From JASGIT01 sp047601665 (lineage in GTDB: Bacteria; Pseudomonadota; Gammaproteobacteria; Burkholderiales; Burkholderiaceae_C): DNA of 64,000 nucleotides. The position numbers and the translations under genes are program-made. This document shows positions 36,953 to 45,878 of the stretch, one piece after another. Below the pieces are notes generated by a model. It was not told the DNA's origin and made no database searches. It worked only from the letters and a program-made list of their open reading frames with translations. Each line of letters starts with the position of its first letter. The stretch's first letter is position 1. Where the stretch lies: contig JASGIT010000001.1 in assembly GCA_047601665.1 (NCBI GenBank), positions 3,596,001 through 3,660,000 on the forward strand. The letters are read 5' to 3'.

Positions 36953-37786
36953 ATGGCCACCACCGAACTCCCGTTTTTGCAAGGCCACGCCCGCCTGGGG
37001 TTGGGTTCATGGAACCTGGGCCAGGGCCGCAGGGCCTGGGATGCCGAATTGCAGGCCCTAGTTACCGGCGTGGGCCTGGGGTTGACGTTGATCGACACCG
37101 CCGAGATGTACGGCGACGGTCTGTCGGAAGAATTGATTGGCGACGCGCTGCGCCGGATGCCTGCCCGGCCCTTTCTGGTCAGCAAGGTGCTGCCCCACAA
37201 CGCCAGCCGCCGCGGCGTGCTGCGCGCCTGTGAGGCCAGCCGCCAGCGCCTGCGCGTGGACTGCATCGACCTGTACCTGCTGCACTGGCGTGGCTCCGTG
37301 CCCCTGGCCGAGACCGTGGCCGCGTTCGAGGAGTTGAAGGCCCAGGGCCAGATCAGGCACTGGGGCGTCTCCAACTTCGACACCGACGACATGCGGGAAC
37401 TCTGGCGCGTGCCGCAGGGCCGCCACTGCGTGGTCAACCAGGTGCTCTACAACGTGCGCAGCCGGGGCATCGAGTTCGACCTGCTGCCCTGGTGCCGCGA
37501 GCACGGCGTGGGCGTGATGGCCTATTGCCCGCTGGGCCACCGCGAGCTGATCGATGACCCGCTGCTCGGAGAGATTGGCGACCGGCACGGCGTCTCGGCC
37601 GCCGCCGTGGCCCTGGCCTGGGCGCTGCGCCACGGCCATGTGGTGGCGATCCCCGAAAGCGGCAGCGCGGAGCACGTACGCGCCAATGCGGCGGCGCTGT
37701 CGCTGGTGCTGGATGCGCAGGATTGGGCGGCCATAGACGCCGTCTCGCCGCCGCCCCGGCGCAAGCAGCCGCTGGATATCCTGTAG
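36953..37786 (+). CDS. Aldo/keto reductase
   Basis: A 277-residue TIM-barrel NADPH oxidoreductase. The catalytic tetrad is visible as Asp and Tyr in DTAEMYGDGLSEELIG, Lys in FLVSKVLPHNASR, and His in YLLHWRGSVPL. GVSNFDTDDM and the cofactor segment AIPESGSAEHV are also intact. The substrate is unknown. The ATG at 36953 begins MATTELPFLQ; the frame further upstream is repeat DNA. It probably has its own promoter since a terminator precedes it. Confidence 0.9.
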   Translation: MATTELPFLQGHARLGLGSWNLGQGRRAWDAELQALVTGVGLGLTLIDTAEMYGDGLSEELIGDALRRMPARPFLVSKVLPHNASRRGVLRACEASRQRLRVDCIDLYLLHWRGSVPLAETVAAFEELKAQGQIRHWGVSNFDTDDMRELWRVPQGRHCVVNQVLYNVRSRGIEFDLLPWCREHGVGVMAYCPLGHRELIDDPLLGEIGDRHGVSAAAVALAWALRHGHVVAIPESGSAEHVRANAAALSLVLDAQDWAAIDAVSPPPRRKQPLDIL

Positions 37787-37802
37787 CCAGAACCGTCTGT
37801 CG

Positions 37803-39119
37803 TCAGAACCCCGACGTCTCCCGCGCCAGCGCCAGCGCGTAGTTGTCGGTCATGCCGCCGATGAAGTCGAGCACTTCGAGGAAGGCGCGGTACTTGCCGC
37901 CGTCCGCGCGCGGCGGCCGGTCCAGCAGCTTCAGGATTCTCTTCTGCCGCTCGCTCAAGCCTTGCTGGCGGTACAGGCCATCGACGGCGGGAATGAACAG
38001 GTCCAGCAGATGGTGCAGGCAGGGGTAGGCCCCGATCTCCTGCTTGATCTTGCCGGGGTGGGTGTAGATGCGCTCGCGGGCCAGCGCCTTGGAGGCCTGC
38101 AGCGACACGGCGCAGCGGGCGCTGGAGTCCTGGAAGAAGTCCGGATGCCCGTAGGCGCCCGCCATGATCGCGCCGTGGTGCTTCATGAACTCCTGGCTCG
38201 CGTGGTCCACGCAGTCGCCGATGAATTTGCTGCGCAGCGTCGCGCAGCGCTGCCGGGGGTCGGTGACGTGGGGGCTCAGGCGGTATTCCTCGAACCGCGC
38301 CTCGAACTCGTCCGCCGAGAGGATGCCCATCTCCACCGCGTCCTCCAGGTCCAGCACCGAGTAGCAGATGTCATCCGCCGACTCCATCAGGTACGACAGC
38401 GGGTGCCGGCCCCAGCGGCGGCCTGGCTCCTGCTCCGGCAGGCCCAGTTCCTGCGCCACGGCCCGGAAGTAGGGCAGCTCGGACTGGTAGATGTTGAACT
38501 TGCCCTTGGGGCCGGATTGGTCTGAAGTCCACGGGTACTTCAGCAGGGCCCCGATGCTGGCGCAGGAGAGGCGCATACCGCCCAGGCCGGTGTACATCTC
38601 GGTCGTGCAGACGATGCGCAGCGCGTGGGCGTTGCCCTCGTAGGTCTGCAAATCCCGGGCCTCGGCGGCGGCCAGGCCCTCCAGGTAGCGCTGGTTGCCC
38701 GGGTGGGCGAACCATTCGCGCAGCGCGTCCTCCCCGGTGTGGCCGAAGGGCGGATTGCCGATGTCGTGCGCCAGGCAGGCCACCTGCACGATGGCCCCGA
38801 TGTCGTAGGGCGTGAACGGCTCGGGCAGCTGGCGGGCCGCCTTCAGCGCTTCGCCCACCTTGATGCCGATGCTCCGGCCCACGGCGGCCACCTCGACGCT
38901 GTGCGTCAGCCGGTTGTGGATGTGGTCGTTCTGCGCCAGCGGGTGCACCTGCGTCTTGCGGCCCAGCCGGCGGAAGGCGCGCGAGAACACGACCCGGTCG
39001 TGGTCCTGCTGGTATTCGCTGCGGGTCTGGTGGCTTTGCTGGTTGGACGAGTGGTATTCCGCGATGGAGCCGTCCTCTATCTTGAACTTCTTGGTAGACA
39101 GCAGACGGTTCCATTCCAT
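37803..39119 (-). CDS. dgt: Deoxyguanosinetriphosphate triphosphohydrolase-like protein
   Basis: A 438-residue HD-domain nucleotidase that hydrolyses dNTPs to the nucleoside and triphosphate. It begins with the conserved SEYQQDHDRVVFSRAFRRL. The metal-binding residues are in HNRLTHSVEV and LAHDIGNPPFGHTGE, with a further Asp in MESADDICYSVLDLEDA. The length fits the dGTPase family found in many proteobacteria. It converges with the aldo-keto reductase gene. Confidence 0.92.
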   Translation of the reverse strand: MEWNRLLSTKKFKIEDGSIAEYHSSNQQSHQTRSEYQQDHDRVVFSRAFRRLGRKTQVHPLAQNDHIHNRLTHSVEVAAVGRSIGIKVGEALKAARQLPEPFTPYDIGAIVQVACLAHDIGNPPFGHTGEDALREWFAHPGNQRYLEGLAAAEARDLQTYEGNAHALRIVCTTEMYTGLGGMRLSCASIGALLKYPWTSDQSGPKGKFNIYQSELPYFRAVAQELGLPEQEPGRRWGRHPLSYLMESADDICYSVLDLEDAVEMGILSADEFEARFEEYRLSPHVTDPRQRCATLRSKFIGDCVDHASQEFMKHHGAIMAGAYGHPDFFQDSSARCAVSLQASKALARERIYTHPGKIKQEIGAYPCLHHLLDLFIPAVDGLYRQQGLSERQKRILKLLDRPPRADGGKYRAFLEVLDFIGGMTDNYALALARETSGF

Positions 39120-39182
39120 GCGGCTTCCTTGGGGCTGAGCGTGAAGGGGATTGTAGAAGCAGCGAAAACCTTGCCTTGCTTC

Positions 39183-39235
39183 ATAATTGATAGCTGCCAG
39201 CGCTTGTCACATAAGCGCTGGAGGCCAAAAACATT
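39183..39235 (+). repeat. Intergenic hairpin repeat, copy 7
   Basis: AATTGATAGCTGCCAGCGCTTG, TCACAT, AAGCGCTGGAGGCCAAAA. It is a near-consensus copy lying between the divergent dgt and methyltransferase genes, ending 9 bp before the ATG. Confidence 0.88.
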
Positions 39236-39243
39236 GGAAATAC

Positions 39244-40149
39244 ATGCAAGCCCTGCTCGACACCATCGCCGCCATGCCGCTGCCCATCGACGCACAGCGC
39301 ATCTTCCACGGCCGGGGCGGCCTGCACCCGGGCTGCGAGCCGTGGACGCTGGATGCTTATCCGCCCGTCTTCGTGCTGACCAGCTTCGCGCCCGCCACCG
39401 AGGCGCAGCTGGCCGCCATCGGCGATGCGCTGCGAGCGCGCTGGGCCGAATTGGCGCCGGGGCAGCCGCTCGCCTGGGTGTTCCAGCAGCGCGGCGCCGG
39501 CCACGCCGGCACGCGCCTGATGGCCGGCAGCGTGCCCGAGCCGCACGTCGTCACCGAAGCCGGCGCGCACTATCGGGTGCACGTGCTGCGCGGCCAGAAC
39601 CACGGCCTGTTCCTCGACATGGCCGAGGGCCGCCGCTGGGTGCGCGAGCACGGCGCGCGCAAGGTGCTCAACCTGTTCGCCTACACCTGCGCCTTCTCGG
39701 TCGCGGCGCTGCAGGGCGGGGCGGCCCAGGTGGTCAATGTGGACATGGCGCGCGGCCCCCTCGCCACGGGACAGCAGAACCACCGGCTCAACGGGCTGGA
39801 CGCGGGCGCCAGCTTCCTGGCGCACGACATCTTCAGTTCGTGGGGCAAGATCACGCGCGGCGGCCCGTACGACCTGGTGATCATGGACCCGCCCAGCTAC
39901 CAGAAGGGCAGCTTCGTCGCCACCAAGGACTACGCGCGCCTCCTGCGCCGCCTGCCCGGCCTGCTGGCCCCGGGCGGCCATGCGTTGCTGTGCCTGAACG
40001 CGCCCGAACTGGGCATGGCGTTCCTGCAGGACCAGATGCGGGAACTGGCGCCGGAACTCGCCTTCGTGGAGCGCGTGGCCAACCCGGCGGTGTTCCAGGA
40101 CGTGGACGCGGACCGGGCGCTGAAGGTGCTGGTCTATCGGCAGGAGTAG
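39244..40149 (+). CDS. Class I SAM-dependent methyltransferase, RlmI/RlmK-like
   Basis: A 301-residue protein with the SAM motif VLNLFAYTCAFSVAALQGGA and the catalytic-loop motif DLVIMDPPSYQKGSF typical of m5C rRNA methyltransferases of the RlmI/RlmKL type. The N-terminal part (EPHVVTEAGAHYRVHVL, NHGLFLDM) resembles the central domain of RlmI. A full PUA domain is not obvious. The target RNA is therefore uncertain. The start at 39244 follows directly after a hairpin repeat. Confidence 0.85.
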   Translation: MQALLDTIAAMPLPIDAQRIFHGRGGLHPGCEPWTLDAYPPVFVLTSFAPATEAQLAAIGDALRARWAELAPGQPLAWVFQQRGAGHAGTRLMAGSVPEPHVVTEAGAHYRVHVLRGQNHGLFLDMAEGRRWVREHGARKVLNLFAYTCAFSVAALQGGAAQVVNVDMARGPLATGQQNHRLNGLDAGASFLAHDIFSSWGKITRGGPYDLVIMDPPSYQKGSFVATKDYARLLRRLPGLLAPGGHALLCLNAPELGMAFLQDQMRELAPELAFVERVANPAVFQDVDADRALKVLVYRQE

Positions 40150-40180
40150 CGGCAGGGATGGCGACCTTATCATGCCCCGC

Positions 40181-40542
40181 ATGTCTGCCTATACGATCTA
40201 CCACAACCCGCAGTGCAGCACCTCGCGCCAGGTGCTGGCCATGCTGCGCGAACGCGGCATCGAGCCCACCGTCGTCGAATACCTGAAAACCCCGCCCGGC
40301 AAGGAACGCCTGCGCGAACTGGTGGCCGCGCTGGGCGGTGGGGTGCGCGGGCTGCTGCGCAAGAAAGCGCCGCCTTATGAAGAACTGGGCCTGGCCGACG
40401 CGAAGTGGAGCGACGAGCAACTGCTGGACTTCATGGTGCAGCACCCGGTGCTGATGGAACGGCCCGTGGTGGCAGGCCCGCTGGGCACGCGGCTGGGGCG
40501 CCCGAAGGAGGCGGTGCTGGAGATCCTGCCGCCTCCAGCGGG

Positions 40543-40546
<4 letters not shown>
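40181..40546 (+). CDS. arsC: ArsC-family reductase, glutaredoxin-dependent type
   Basis: A 121-residue thioredoxin-fold protein with the nucleophilic Cys in YHNPQCSTSRQVL and the arginine segment GPLGTRLGRPKEAVLEIL, both of the ArsC/Spx family. The HNPxCSTSR form matches glutaredoxin-dependent arsenate reductases. No other ars gene is near, so it could equally be a general YffB-like reductase. An ATG three codons upstream is also possible. It overlaps the convergent EVE-domain gene by 4 bp. Confidence 0.82.
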
Positions 40547-40997
<451 letters not shown>

Positions 40998-41001
<4 letters not shown>

Positions 41002-41519
41002 GGCAATGGGGGCAGGGAGAGGTGCGCGGCTTGCACCACGCGCACGCAGTCGCGCAGGTGCTGCTCGCCCAGGTAGCGCAGCGTGGCATAGCCCAGCGCG
41101 GCGGAGGCGGCCTGGCCCGCGATGGGCACGTATTTGGCGGCCTGCTGGGCCGACAGGCGCATTCCCGCCGCCTGGGCCGCGCGCAGCACCAGTTCGCGCG
41201 TGATGAATTTGCCGATGAGCGCCGAGCCCACCAGCGCCACGGCCTTTTGCACCTGCTCGCGCTTGTGCGGGTCGAGCCGGTCGAGCTGCGCGGGCGTGAG
41301 CCCGAATTCGGCGTTGACTTGCGGCACCAGGCGCGTGAGCAGGGCGGCGTCCACCGCCCAGTCCAGCCCGGGCAGCGGCACGGCGCTGGCGGCGGCGGCC
41401 ACCAGCGCGCGGCGGTGCAGCAGCTTTTGCGCGCGCTGCACGGCGGCGAGCAGACGCGGGTTGTCCGCCGCGAGCTGGCGGGCGGTGGGCTGCCCGAGCT
41501 TCCAACGCGGCGGACGCAT
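40998..41519 (-). CDS. EcsC-family protein
   Basis: A 173-residue protein of the EcsC family (QRAQKLLHRRALVAAAASAVPLPGLDWAVD, LVGSALIGKFITRELVLRAAQ, AAKYVPIAGQAASAALGYATLRYLG). It has two or three hydrophobic glycine-rich stretches that may associate with the membrane. The function is unknown. I start at the ATG at 41519. A TTG at 41528 that overlaps the upstream stop is an alternative. Confidence 0.82.
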
Positions 41520-41524
41520 GAAGC

Positions 41525-41779
41525 TCAATTGCTGGACTTCTTGATGAAGCCGTAGATGACCAGCAGCACGATGGCGCCGACTACCGAGGCGATCCAGCCC
41601 GCCGCCTCGCCCTGGCGGTACCAGCCCATGGCCACGCCCACGTAGCTGGCAAGGAAAGAGCCCGCCACGCCCAGGAGCGAGGTCATGATGAGGCCGAGCT
41701 TGTCGTCGCCGGGCTTGAGGGCGCGCGCGATCAGGCCCACGATCAGGCCCACGAGGAGGGTACCCAGAAGAGACAACAT
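41525..41779 (-). CDS. GlsB/YeaQ/YmgE-family membrane stress protein
   Basis: An 84-residue transglycosylase-associated-type membrane protein with three transmembrane segments (LSLLGTLLVGLIVGLIARAL, IMTSLLGVAGSFLASYVGVAMG, GWIASVVGAIVLLVIYGFIK). The KPGDDKLG loop between TM1 and TM2 is the family signature. It is usually stress-induced; the exact role is unknown. It leads the glsB-ecsC-EVE run, which has 4-6 bp junctions. Confidence 0.88.
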   Translation of the reverse strand: MLSLLGTLLVGLIVGLIARALKPGDDKLGLIMTSLLGVAGSFLASYVGVAMGWYRQGEAAGWIASVVGAIVLLVIYGFIKKSSN

Positions 41780-41870
41780 AAATACGAACTCCTTAAGAAA
41801 TGAAACGATGGCCTGGACTGTACGTCCGCCGCCAGGGGGCCATTGTCGGACAGTGCCGCGTGGCCCGCGT

Positions 41871-41907
41871 AAAAAAGCCGCCGCATCTTTGCAGATGGGG
41901 CGGCGGC
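41871..41907 (-). terminator. Rho-independent terminator after the NlpC/P60 gene
   Basis: On the minus strand GCCGCCG...CATCT, a short loop and AGATG-CGGCGGC are followed by six T. The stem is long with one bulge. It lies 24 bp past the stop of the C40 peptidase gene. Confidence 0.8.
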
Positions 41908-41930
41908 CAGGGCCTGTGGTTGCCGTGGGG

Positions 41931-42485
41931 TTATTTCTGCTCGGCCAGCGCCTGGGGCGTGACGCGGCGCGCACCGTCGAAGCGGCGCTGCCAGTAGCTG
42001 GTGTTCATGTCTTCCACGCGCACTTCGGCGCCGGTGCGGGGCGCGTGGATGAATTTGCCGTCGCCCGCGTAGATGCCCACGTGGCTGAAGGCGCGGCGCA
42101 TGGTGTTGAAGAACACCAGGTCGCCGGGCTGCAGGTCTTTCTTGTCGATGGCTTCGGAGGCATGGGCCTGCTGCGATGCGTTGCGCGGCAGGATCAGGCC
42201 GACGGACTTTTCGTACATGGCGCGCACGAAGCCGCTGCAGTCGAAGCCGCTTTCGGCGCTGTTGCCGCCACGGCGGTAGGGCACGCCGAGAAAGCCCATG
42301 GCGGTGACGACCAGATCGGACGTGCGGCCCGCCACGTTGCTGCGCATTTCGTCAAGCTGCTGCAAAAGCACCGCCCGTTCGCTGAGAAAGCGGGTCAGGG
42401 TGTCGTCGGTAGGGGTGGCAGCGTCGGGGGCTGCGTAGGCGCTGGCGCAGCCAGCCAGTAGGAGAAGAGCTAACCATCTGGACAT
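41931..42485 (-). CDS. NlpC/P60 (C40) cell-wall peptidase, lipoprotein-like
   Basis: A 184-residue secreted peptidase. The N-terminus SRWLALLLLAGCASAYAAPD has a possible lipobox (LAGC). The C40 triad is visible: Cys in ESGFDCSGFVRAMY, His in FSHVGIYAGDGKFIH, and the following HAP. It should cleave peptidoglycan stem peptides. I start at the ATG at 42485, where the signal begins. The longer frame upstream lacks a plausible N-terminus. Confidence 0.9.
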   Translation of the reverse strand: MSRWLALLLLAGCASAYAAPDAATPTDDTLTRFLSERAVLLQQLDEMRSNVAGRTSDLVVTAMGFLGVPYRRGGNSAESGFDCSGFVRAMYEKSVGLILPRNASQQAHASEAIDKKDLQPGDLVFFNTMRRAFSHVGIYAGDGKFIHAPRTGAEVRVEDMNTSYWQRRFDGARRVTPQALAEQK

Positions 42486-42561
42486 GGGGCGCGAAGATAG
42501 CACGGAACACCTTGGTGACAAACAGGTGAAAAGGTAACAGTCGAGCAGGTTGCTCTGGCTT

Positions 42562-43059
42562 TTATCCGCAATGCTTGGTGTAGGTGACAAAGCTGAAGGG
42601 CAGGCCGCTGGCGCTGGTGTGGCGGCTGCGGGCGCCTTCCACCCATTCGGGGCCCAGCGTGGGGGCGTGGGCGTCGCCCGCGTAGTCGCGCTCGATTTCG
42701 GTGGCTTCCACGCGCCGGGCCAGGGGCAGGGCCTGGGCGTAGATCTGCGCGCCGCCGATGACCCAGGCGGTAGCAGCGCCGGTTTGCTCTGCTATCGATA
42801 GCGCTTCGCGCAGGCTAGATGCGCGCTGTGTGCCATTTTGGCTCCAATCTGCCTGCCGCGTGACCACGATGTTCACGCGCCCTGGCAGCGGGCGGAAGCG
42901 CGCGGGCAGCGAATCCCAGGTCTTGCGGCCCATGATGACGGGGTGGCCGTGGGTAAGCTGCCTGAAATGCGCCAGGTCTTCCGGCAGGTGCCAGGGCATG
43001 GCGCCGTCCTTGCCGATGATGCCGTTGGCGGCGCGGGCGTAGATGAGGGCGATTTCCAT
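42562..43059 (-). CDS. folA: Dihydrofolate reductase
   Basis: A 165-residue enzyme making tetrahydrofolate. Conserved parts are ALIYARAANGIIGKDGAMPWHLPEDLAHF, HPVIMGRKTWDSLP, RVNIVVTRQ and AWVIGGAQIYAQAL. The segment SQNGTQRASSLREALSIAEQ (about residues 74-93) is encoded by DNA that resembles the genomic hairpin repeat, in frame. Overall length is normal, so that part replaces a variable surface region. It follows thyA by 4 bp. Confidence 0.93.
   Translation of the reverse strand: MEIALIYARAANGIIGKDGAMPWHLPEDLAHFRQLTHGHPVIMGRKTWDSLPARFRPLPGRVNIVVTRQADWSQNGTQRASSLREALSIAEQTGAATAWVIGGAQIYAQALPLARRVEATEIERDYAGDAHAPTLGPEWVEGARSRHTSASGLPFSFVTYTKHCG
42790..42847 (+). repeat. Degenerate hairpin-repeat remnant inside folA
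   Basis: On the plus strand TATCGATAGCGCTT and GCGCTGTGTGCCATTTTGGCTCCAA flank a short middle. The right part matches the tail of copy 4 (GGCCATTTTGACTACAA) at about 21 of 29 positions by eye. It lies within the folA reading frame. Confidence 0.45.
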
Positions 43060-43063
43060 CGGT

Positions 43064-43873
43064 TCAGACGGCCACGGGAGCCTTGATGGGCGGGGCCGGG
43101 TCGTAGCCCTCGACCTCGAAGTCTTCGTAGGCATAGTCGAAGATCGACGCCGGGCGGCGCTTGATCTTCAGCCTGGGGTAGGGACGGGGCGTGCGGGCCA
43201 GCTGGGTCCGCACCTGCTCGAAGTGGTTGTTGTAGATGTGGCAGTCGCCGCCCGTCCAGATGAAGTCGCCTACCTCTAGATCGCATTGCTGCGCGAGCAT
43301 GTGGGTGAGCAGGGCGTAGCTGGCGATGTTGAAGGGCACGCCCAGGAAGATGTCGGCGCTGCGCTGGTAGAGCTGGCAGCTGAGGCGGCCCTCGGCCACG
43401 TAGAACTGGAAGAAGGTGTGGCAGGGCATGAGCGCCATCCGGTCCAGGTCGGCCACGTTCCAGGCGCTGACGATGATGCGGCGCGAGTCGGGGTTGCTTT
43501 TGAGCGTGTCCACCACCTGCTGGATCTGGTCGATGTGCCCGCCGCCGGGCGTGGGCCAGCTGCGCCATTGCACGCCGTACACCGGCCCCAGGTCGCCGTC
43601 ATCGCGCGCCCATTCGTCCCAGATGGTCACGCCGCGCTCCTGCAGCCAGCGCACGTTGCCGTCGCCGCGCAGGAACCACAGCAGTTCCAGGATGATGCTC
43701 TTGAGGTGTACTTTCTTGGTGGTGACCAGCGGGAAGCCCTCGCGCAGGTCGAAGCGCATCTGGTGGCCGAACACGCTCCGGGTGCCGGTGCCGGTGCGGT
43801 CGCCCTTGGCCACGCCGTGCTCGAACACGTGGCGCATGAAATCTTCGTACTGGGAGCGGATGGGGTGGTGCAT
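43064..43873 (-). CDS. thyA: Thymidylate synthase
   Basis: A 269-residue enzyme converting dUMP to dTMP with methylene-THF. It begins HHPIRSQYEDFMRHVFEHG and has DRTGTGTRSVFGHQMRF, the catalytic cysteine in ALMPCHTFFQFYV, and YQRSADIFLGVPFNIASYA. I use the ATG at 43873, 1 nt after the ccdB stop (TGATATG), which suggests coupling. A TTG five codons earlier is an alternative. It runs into folA after 4 bp. Confidence 0.95.
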   Translation of the reverse strand: MHHPIRSQYEDFMRHVFEHGVAKGDRTGTGTRSVFGHQMRFDLREGFPLVTTKKVHLKSIILELLWFLRGDGNVRWLQERGVTIWDEWARDDGDLGPVYGVQWRSWPTPGGGHIDQIQQVVDTLKSNPDSRRIIVSAWNVADLDRMALMPCHTFFQFYVAEGRLSCQLYQRSADIFLGVPFNIASYALLTHMLAQQCDLEVGDFIWTGGDCHIYNNHFEQVRTQLARTPRPYPRLKIKRRPASIFDYAYEDFEVEGYDPAPPIKAPVAV

Positions 43874-43874
43874 A

Positions 43875-44189
43875 TCAATAGGAGCCAAAGAGCGTGTCGA
43901 GCGCGCTGACGATCTGGTCGGAATGCCTGCGCAGGCTCATGACGGGGTTGCGCAGTTCGGCGGCGGGAAAGGCGGCAATGGCGGGTGTATCCAGCACGAC
44001 CTGGAGGCCGTCGATCTCGAAGCCGGGGTTGAGGTCGCGCATCGGTGTGCTGGCCAGTTGGGCGTCCCGCAGCGGCAGCACCACGCGGGTGCCGAGGCTG
44101 TGGATGTAGTCGTTTTGCACGTCCAGCAGAAAAGGCGTGAAGCGGCGCAACTCTGCGTCTGGGTGGCGGTAAACGTCGAACCGGGCCAT
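43875..44189 (-). CDS. ccdB: CcdB-family toxin
   Basis: A 104-residue protein matching CcdB, the gyrase-poisoning toxin: ARFDVYRHPDAELRRFTPFLLDVQNDYIHSL, RVVLPLRDAQLAS and MSLRRHSDQIVSALDTLFGSY. The C-terminal region that contacts GyrA in F-plasmid CcdB ends in WGI there; here it ends FGSY, so gyrase activity is not certain. CcdA lies 6 bp upstream. The stop is 1 nt from the thyA start. Confidence 0.85.
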   Translation of the reverse strand: MARFDVYRHPDAELRRFTPFLLDVQNDYIHSLGTRVVLPLRDAQLASTPMRDLNPGFEIDGLQVVLDTPAIAAFPAAELRNPVMSLRRHSDQIVSALDTLFGSY

Positions 44190-44195
44190 TGCGTG

Positions 44196-44435
44196 TCAGA
44201 AGCTGCGGTACTTGGCCAGGGGCAGCCCTTCGCGGGCAATGCGCGCGTTGTAGGCGGCCACGGCCTCTTTGTTGTCTTCGTTCCACTTTTCCCAGTAGCG
44301 GCGCTCCACCTCCTGGGCGAGCAGGGTGTCCACCGTCTGCGACAGGTTCAGGCCCAGTTCGCGGGCCATTTCCAGCACTTTGGTGTTCAGCAAGAGGTTG
44401 GTGGCCTTCTTGGGCGCATTGGCAAATTGGAGCAT
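44196..44435 (-). CDS. ccdA: CcdA-family antitoxin
   Basis: A 79-residue antitoxin with a ribbon-helix-helix N-terminus (KKATNLLLNTKVLEMARELG, LNLSQTVDTLL) and the CcdB-binding tail WEKWNEDNKEAVAAYNARIA. The length and order are those of F-plasmid CcdA. It should bind the promoter region at 44436-44462 as a repressor with CcdB, by analogy. It precedes ccdB by 6 bp. Confidence 0.9.
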   Translation of the reverse strand: MLQFANAPKKATNLLLNTKVLEMARELGLNLSQTVDTLLAQEVERRYWEKWNEDNKEAVAAYNARIAREGLPLAKYRSF

Positions 44436-44462
44436 GGCGGCCTCCTGGGGAATGCGCAGATT

Positions 44463-45878
44463 TTATGCGCAGAGCACCCGCCCAGGGTTCATGATGCCCA
44501 GCGGGTCCAGCGCCTGCTTCACCGCCCGCATCATGGAAACGGCGACGGGCGACTGGTACGTTTCCAGCTTGCCGGCCTTGAGCGCGCCGATGCCGTGCTC
44601 GGCGGAGAACGAGCCGCCGAACCGCGCCACGGCTTCGTAGACCAGGTGGTTGACGTGTTCTTCCTGCTCGCGCAGGAAGAGGGCCGGGTCGCCGTGCTCG
44701 GGCGCCTGCACGTTGTAGTGCAGGTTGCCGTCGCCCAGGTGGCCGAAGTTGACCAGGCGCACGCCGGGGATGGCGCGCGCGAGCAGCGCGTCGGTGTGCG
44801 CCACGAAGGCGGGGATGCGCGAGATCGGCACCGAGATGTCGTGCTTGATGTTCAGCCCCTCTTCGGCCTGCGCGAGCGGAATGCTCTCGCGGATGTGCCA
44901 GAGCCCCTGCGCCTGAGCGATGTTCTCGGCCACCACGGCGTCGCTGACGCAACCGGCACCCAGGGCGGCGACCAGCAGTGCCTCGAAGCGGGCGCGGGCG
45001 TGGTGTTCGGATTCGCTGTCGGAGTTCTCCAGCAGCACGCAATAGGGCACGTCGTCCTGCTCTACGAAGGGCACGCGCAGCTGCGGCATGTGCCGGTGCA
45101 CCAGCGACAGGGCAAAACGCCCCATCACCTCGAAGCCCGTCAGCCCCGCGCCCAGGTGCTGGTGCGCCAGGGCCAGCAGCGCCACGGCCTGCTCCATCGA
45201 CGGCACGGCGGCCCAGGCCGTCAATTGCGCGGCGGGCCGGGGGTAGAGCTTGAGCGTGGCGGCGGTGATGACGCCCAGCGTGCCCTCGCTGCCGATGAAC
45301 AGGTCGCGCAGGTCGTAGCCGGTGTTGTCCTTGCGCAGCCCTTTGAGGCCGTGCCACACCTCGCCCTGGGGCGTGACCACTTCCAGCCCCAGGCAGAGTT
45401 CGCGCGCGTTGCCGTAGCGCAGCACCTGGGTTCCGCCCGCATTGGTGCCCAGGTTGCCGCCGATGGTGCAACTGCCTTCGGCGGCGAGCGAGAGCGGGAA
45501 CAGCAGGCCCGCTTGCTCTGCCGCCGCCTGCACGTTCTGCAGGATGCAGCCGGCCTCGGCGGTCAGGGCGAGGTTGTCTTTGTCGATGGCGCGCACGGCG
45601 TTCAGGCGCGTGAGGTTGAGCACCACCTGCGTGCCCGTGCCGTCCGGCACCGAGCCCACGACCAGCCCGGTGTTGCCGCCCTGCGGCACGATGGCCGTGC
45701 GCGCGGCGGCGCAGGCGCGCACCACGGCGGCCACTTCATCGGTGCTGCCGGGACGCACCACGGCCAGCGCCTTGCCACGGGTGCGTCGGCGCCAGTCCTG
45801 CTCCCAGGGGGTGAGGTCGCCCTCGGTCAATACATGGGCGGGGCCGACGGTGTGGCGCAGGGTGTCAAGCAGGTTCAT
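44463..45878 (-). CDS. FAD-binding oxidase of the D-2-hydroxy acid dehydrogenase family
   Basis: A 471-residue flavoprotein. The PCMH FAD domain (VVPQGGNTGLVVGSVPDG, AEGSCTIGGNLGTNAGG, GSEGTLGVITAATLKLYP) is followed by the FAD-oxidase C domain with RLVNFGHLGDGNLHYNV and FSAEHGIGALK. It belongs with GlcD, D-lactate and D-2-hydroxyglutarate dehydrogenases. The substrate cannot be fixed here. It overlaps the DUF2069 gene upstream by 14 bp. Confidence 0.9.
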   Translation of the reverse strand: MNLLDTLRHTVGPAHVLTEGDLTPWEQDWRRRTRGKALAVVRPGSTDEVAAVVRACAAARTAIVPQGGNTGLVVGSVPDGTGTQVVLNLTRLNAVRAIDKDNLALTAEAGCILQNVQAAAEQAGLLFPLSLAAEGSCTIGGNLGTNAGGTQVLRYGNARELCLGLEVVTPQGEVWHGLKGLRKDNTGYDLRDLFIGSEGTLGVITAATLKLYPRPAAQLTAWAAVPSMEQAVALLALAHQHLGAGLTGFEVMGRFALSLVHRHMPQLRVPFVEQDDVPYCVLLENSDSESEHHARARFEALLVAALGAGCVSDAVVAENIAQAQGLWHIRESIPLAQAEEGLNIKHDISVPISRIPAFVAHTDALLARAIPGVRLVNFGHLGDGNLHYNVQAPEHGDPALFLREQEEHVNHLVYEAVARFGGSFSAEHGIGALKAGKLETYQSPVAVSMMRAVKQALDPLGIMNPGRVLCA

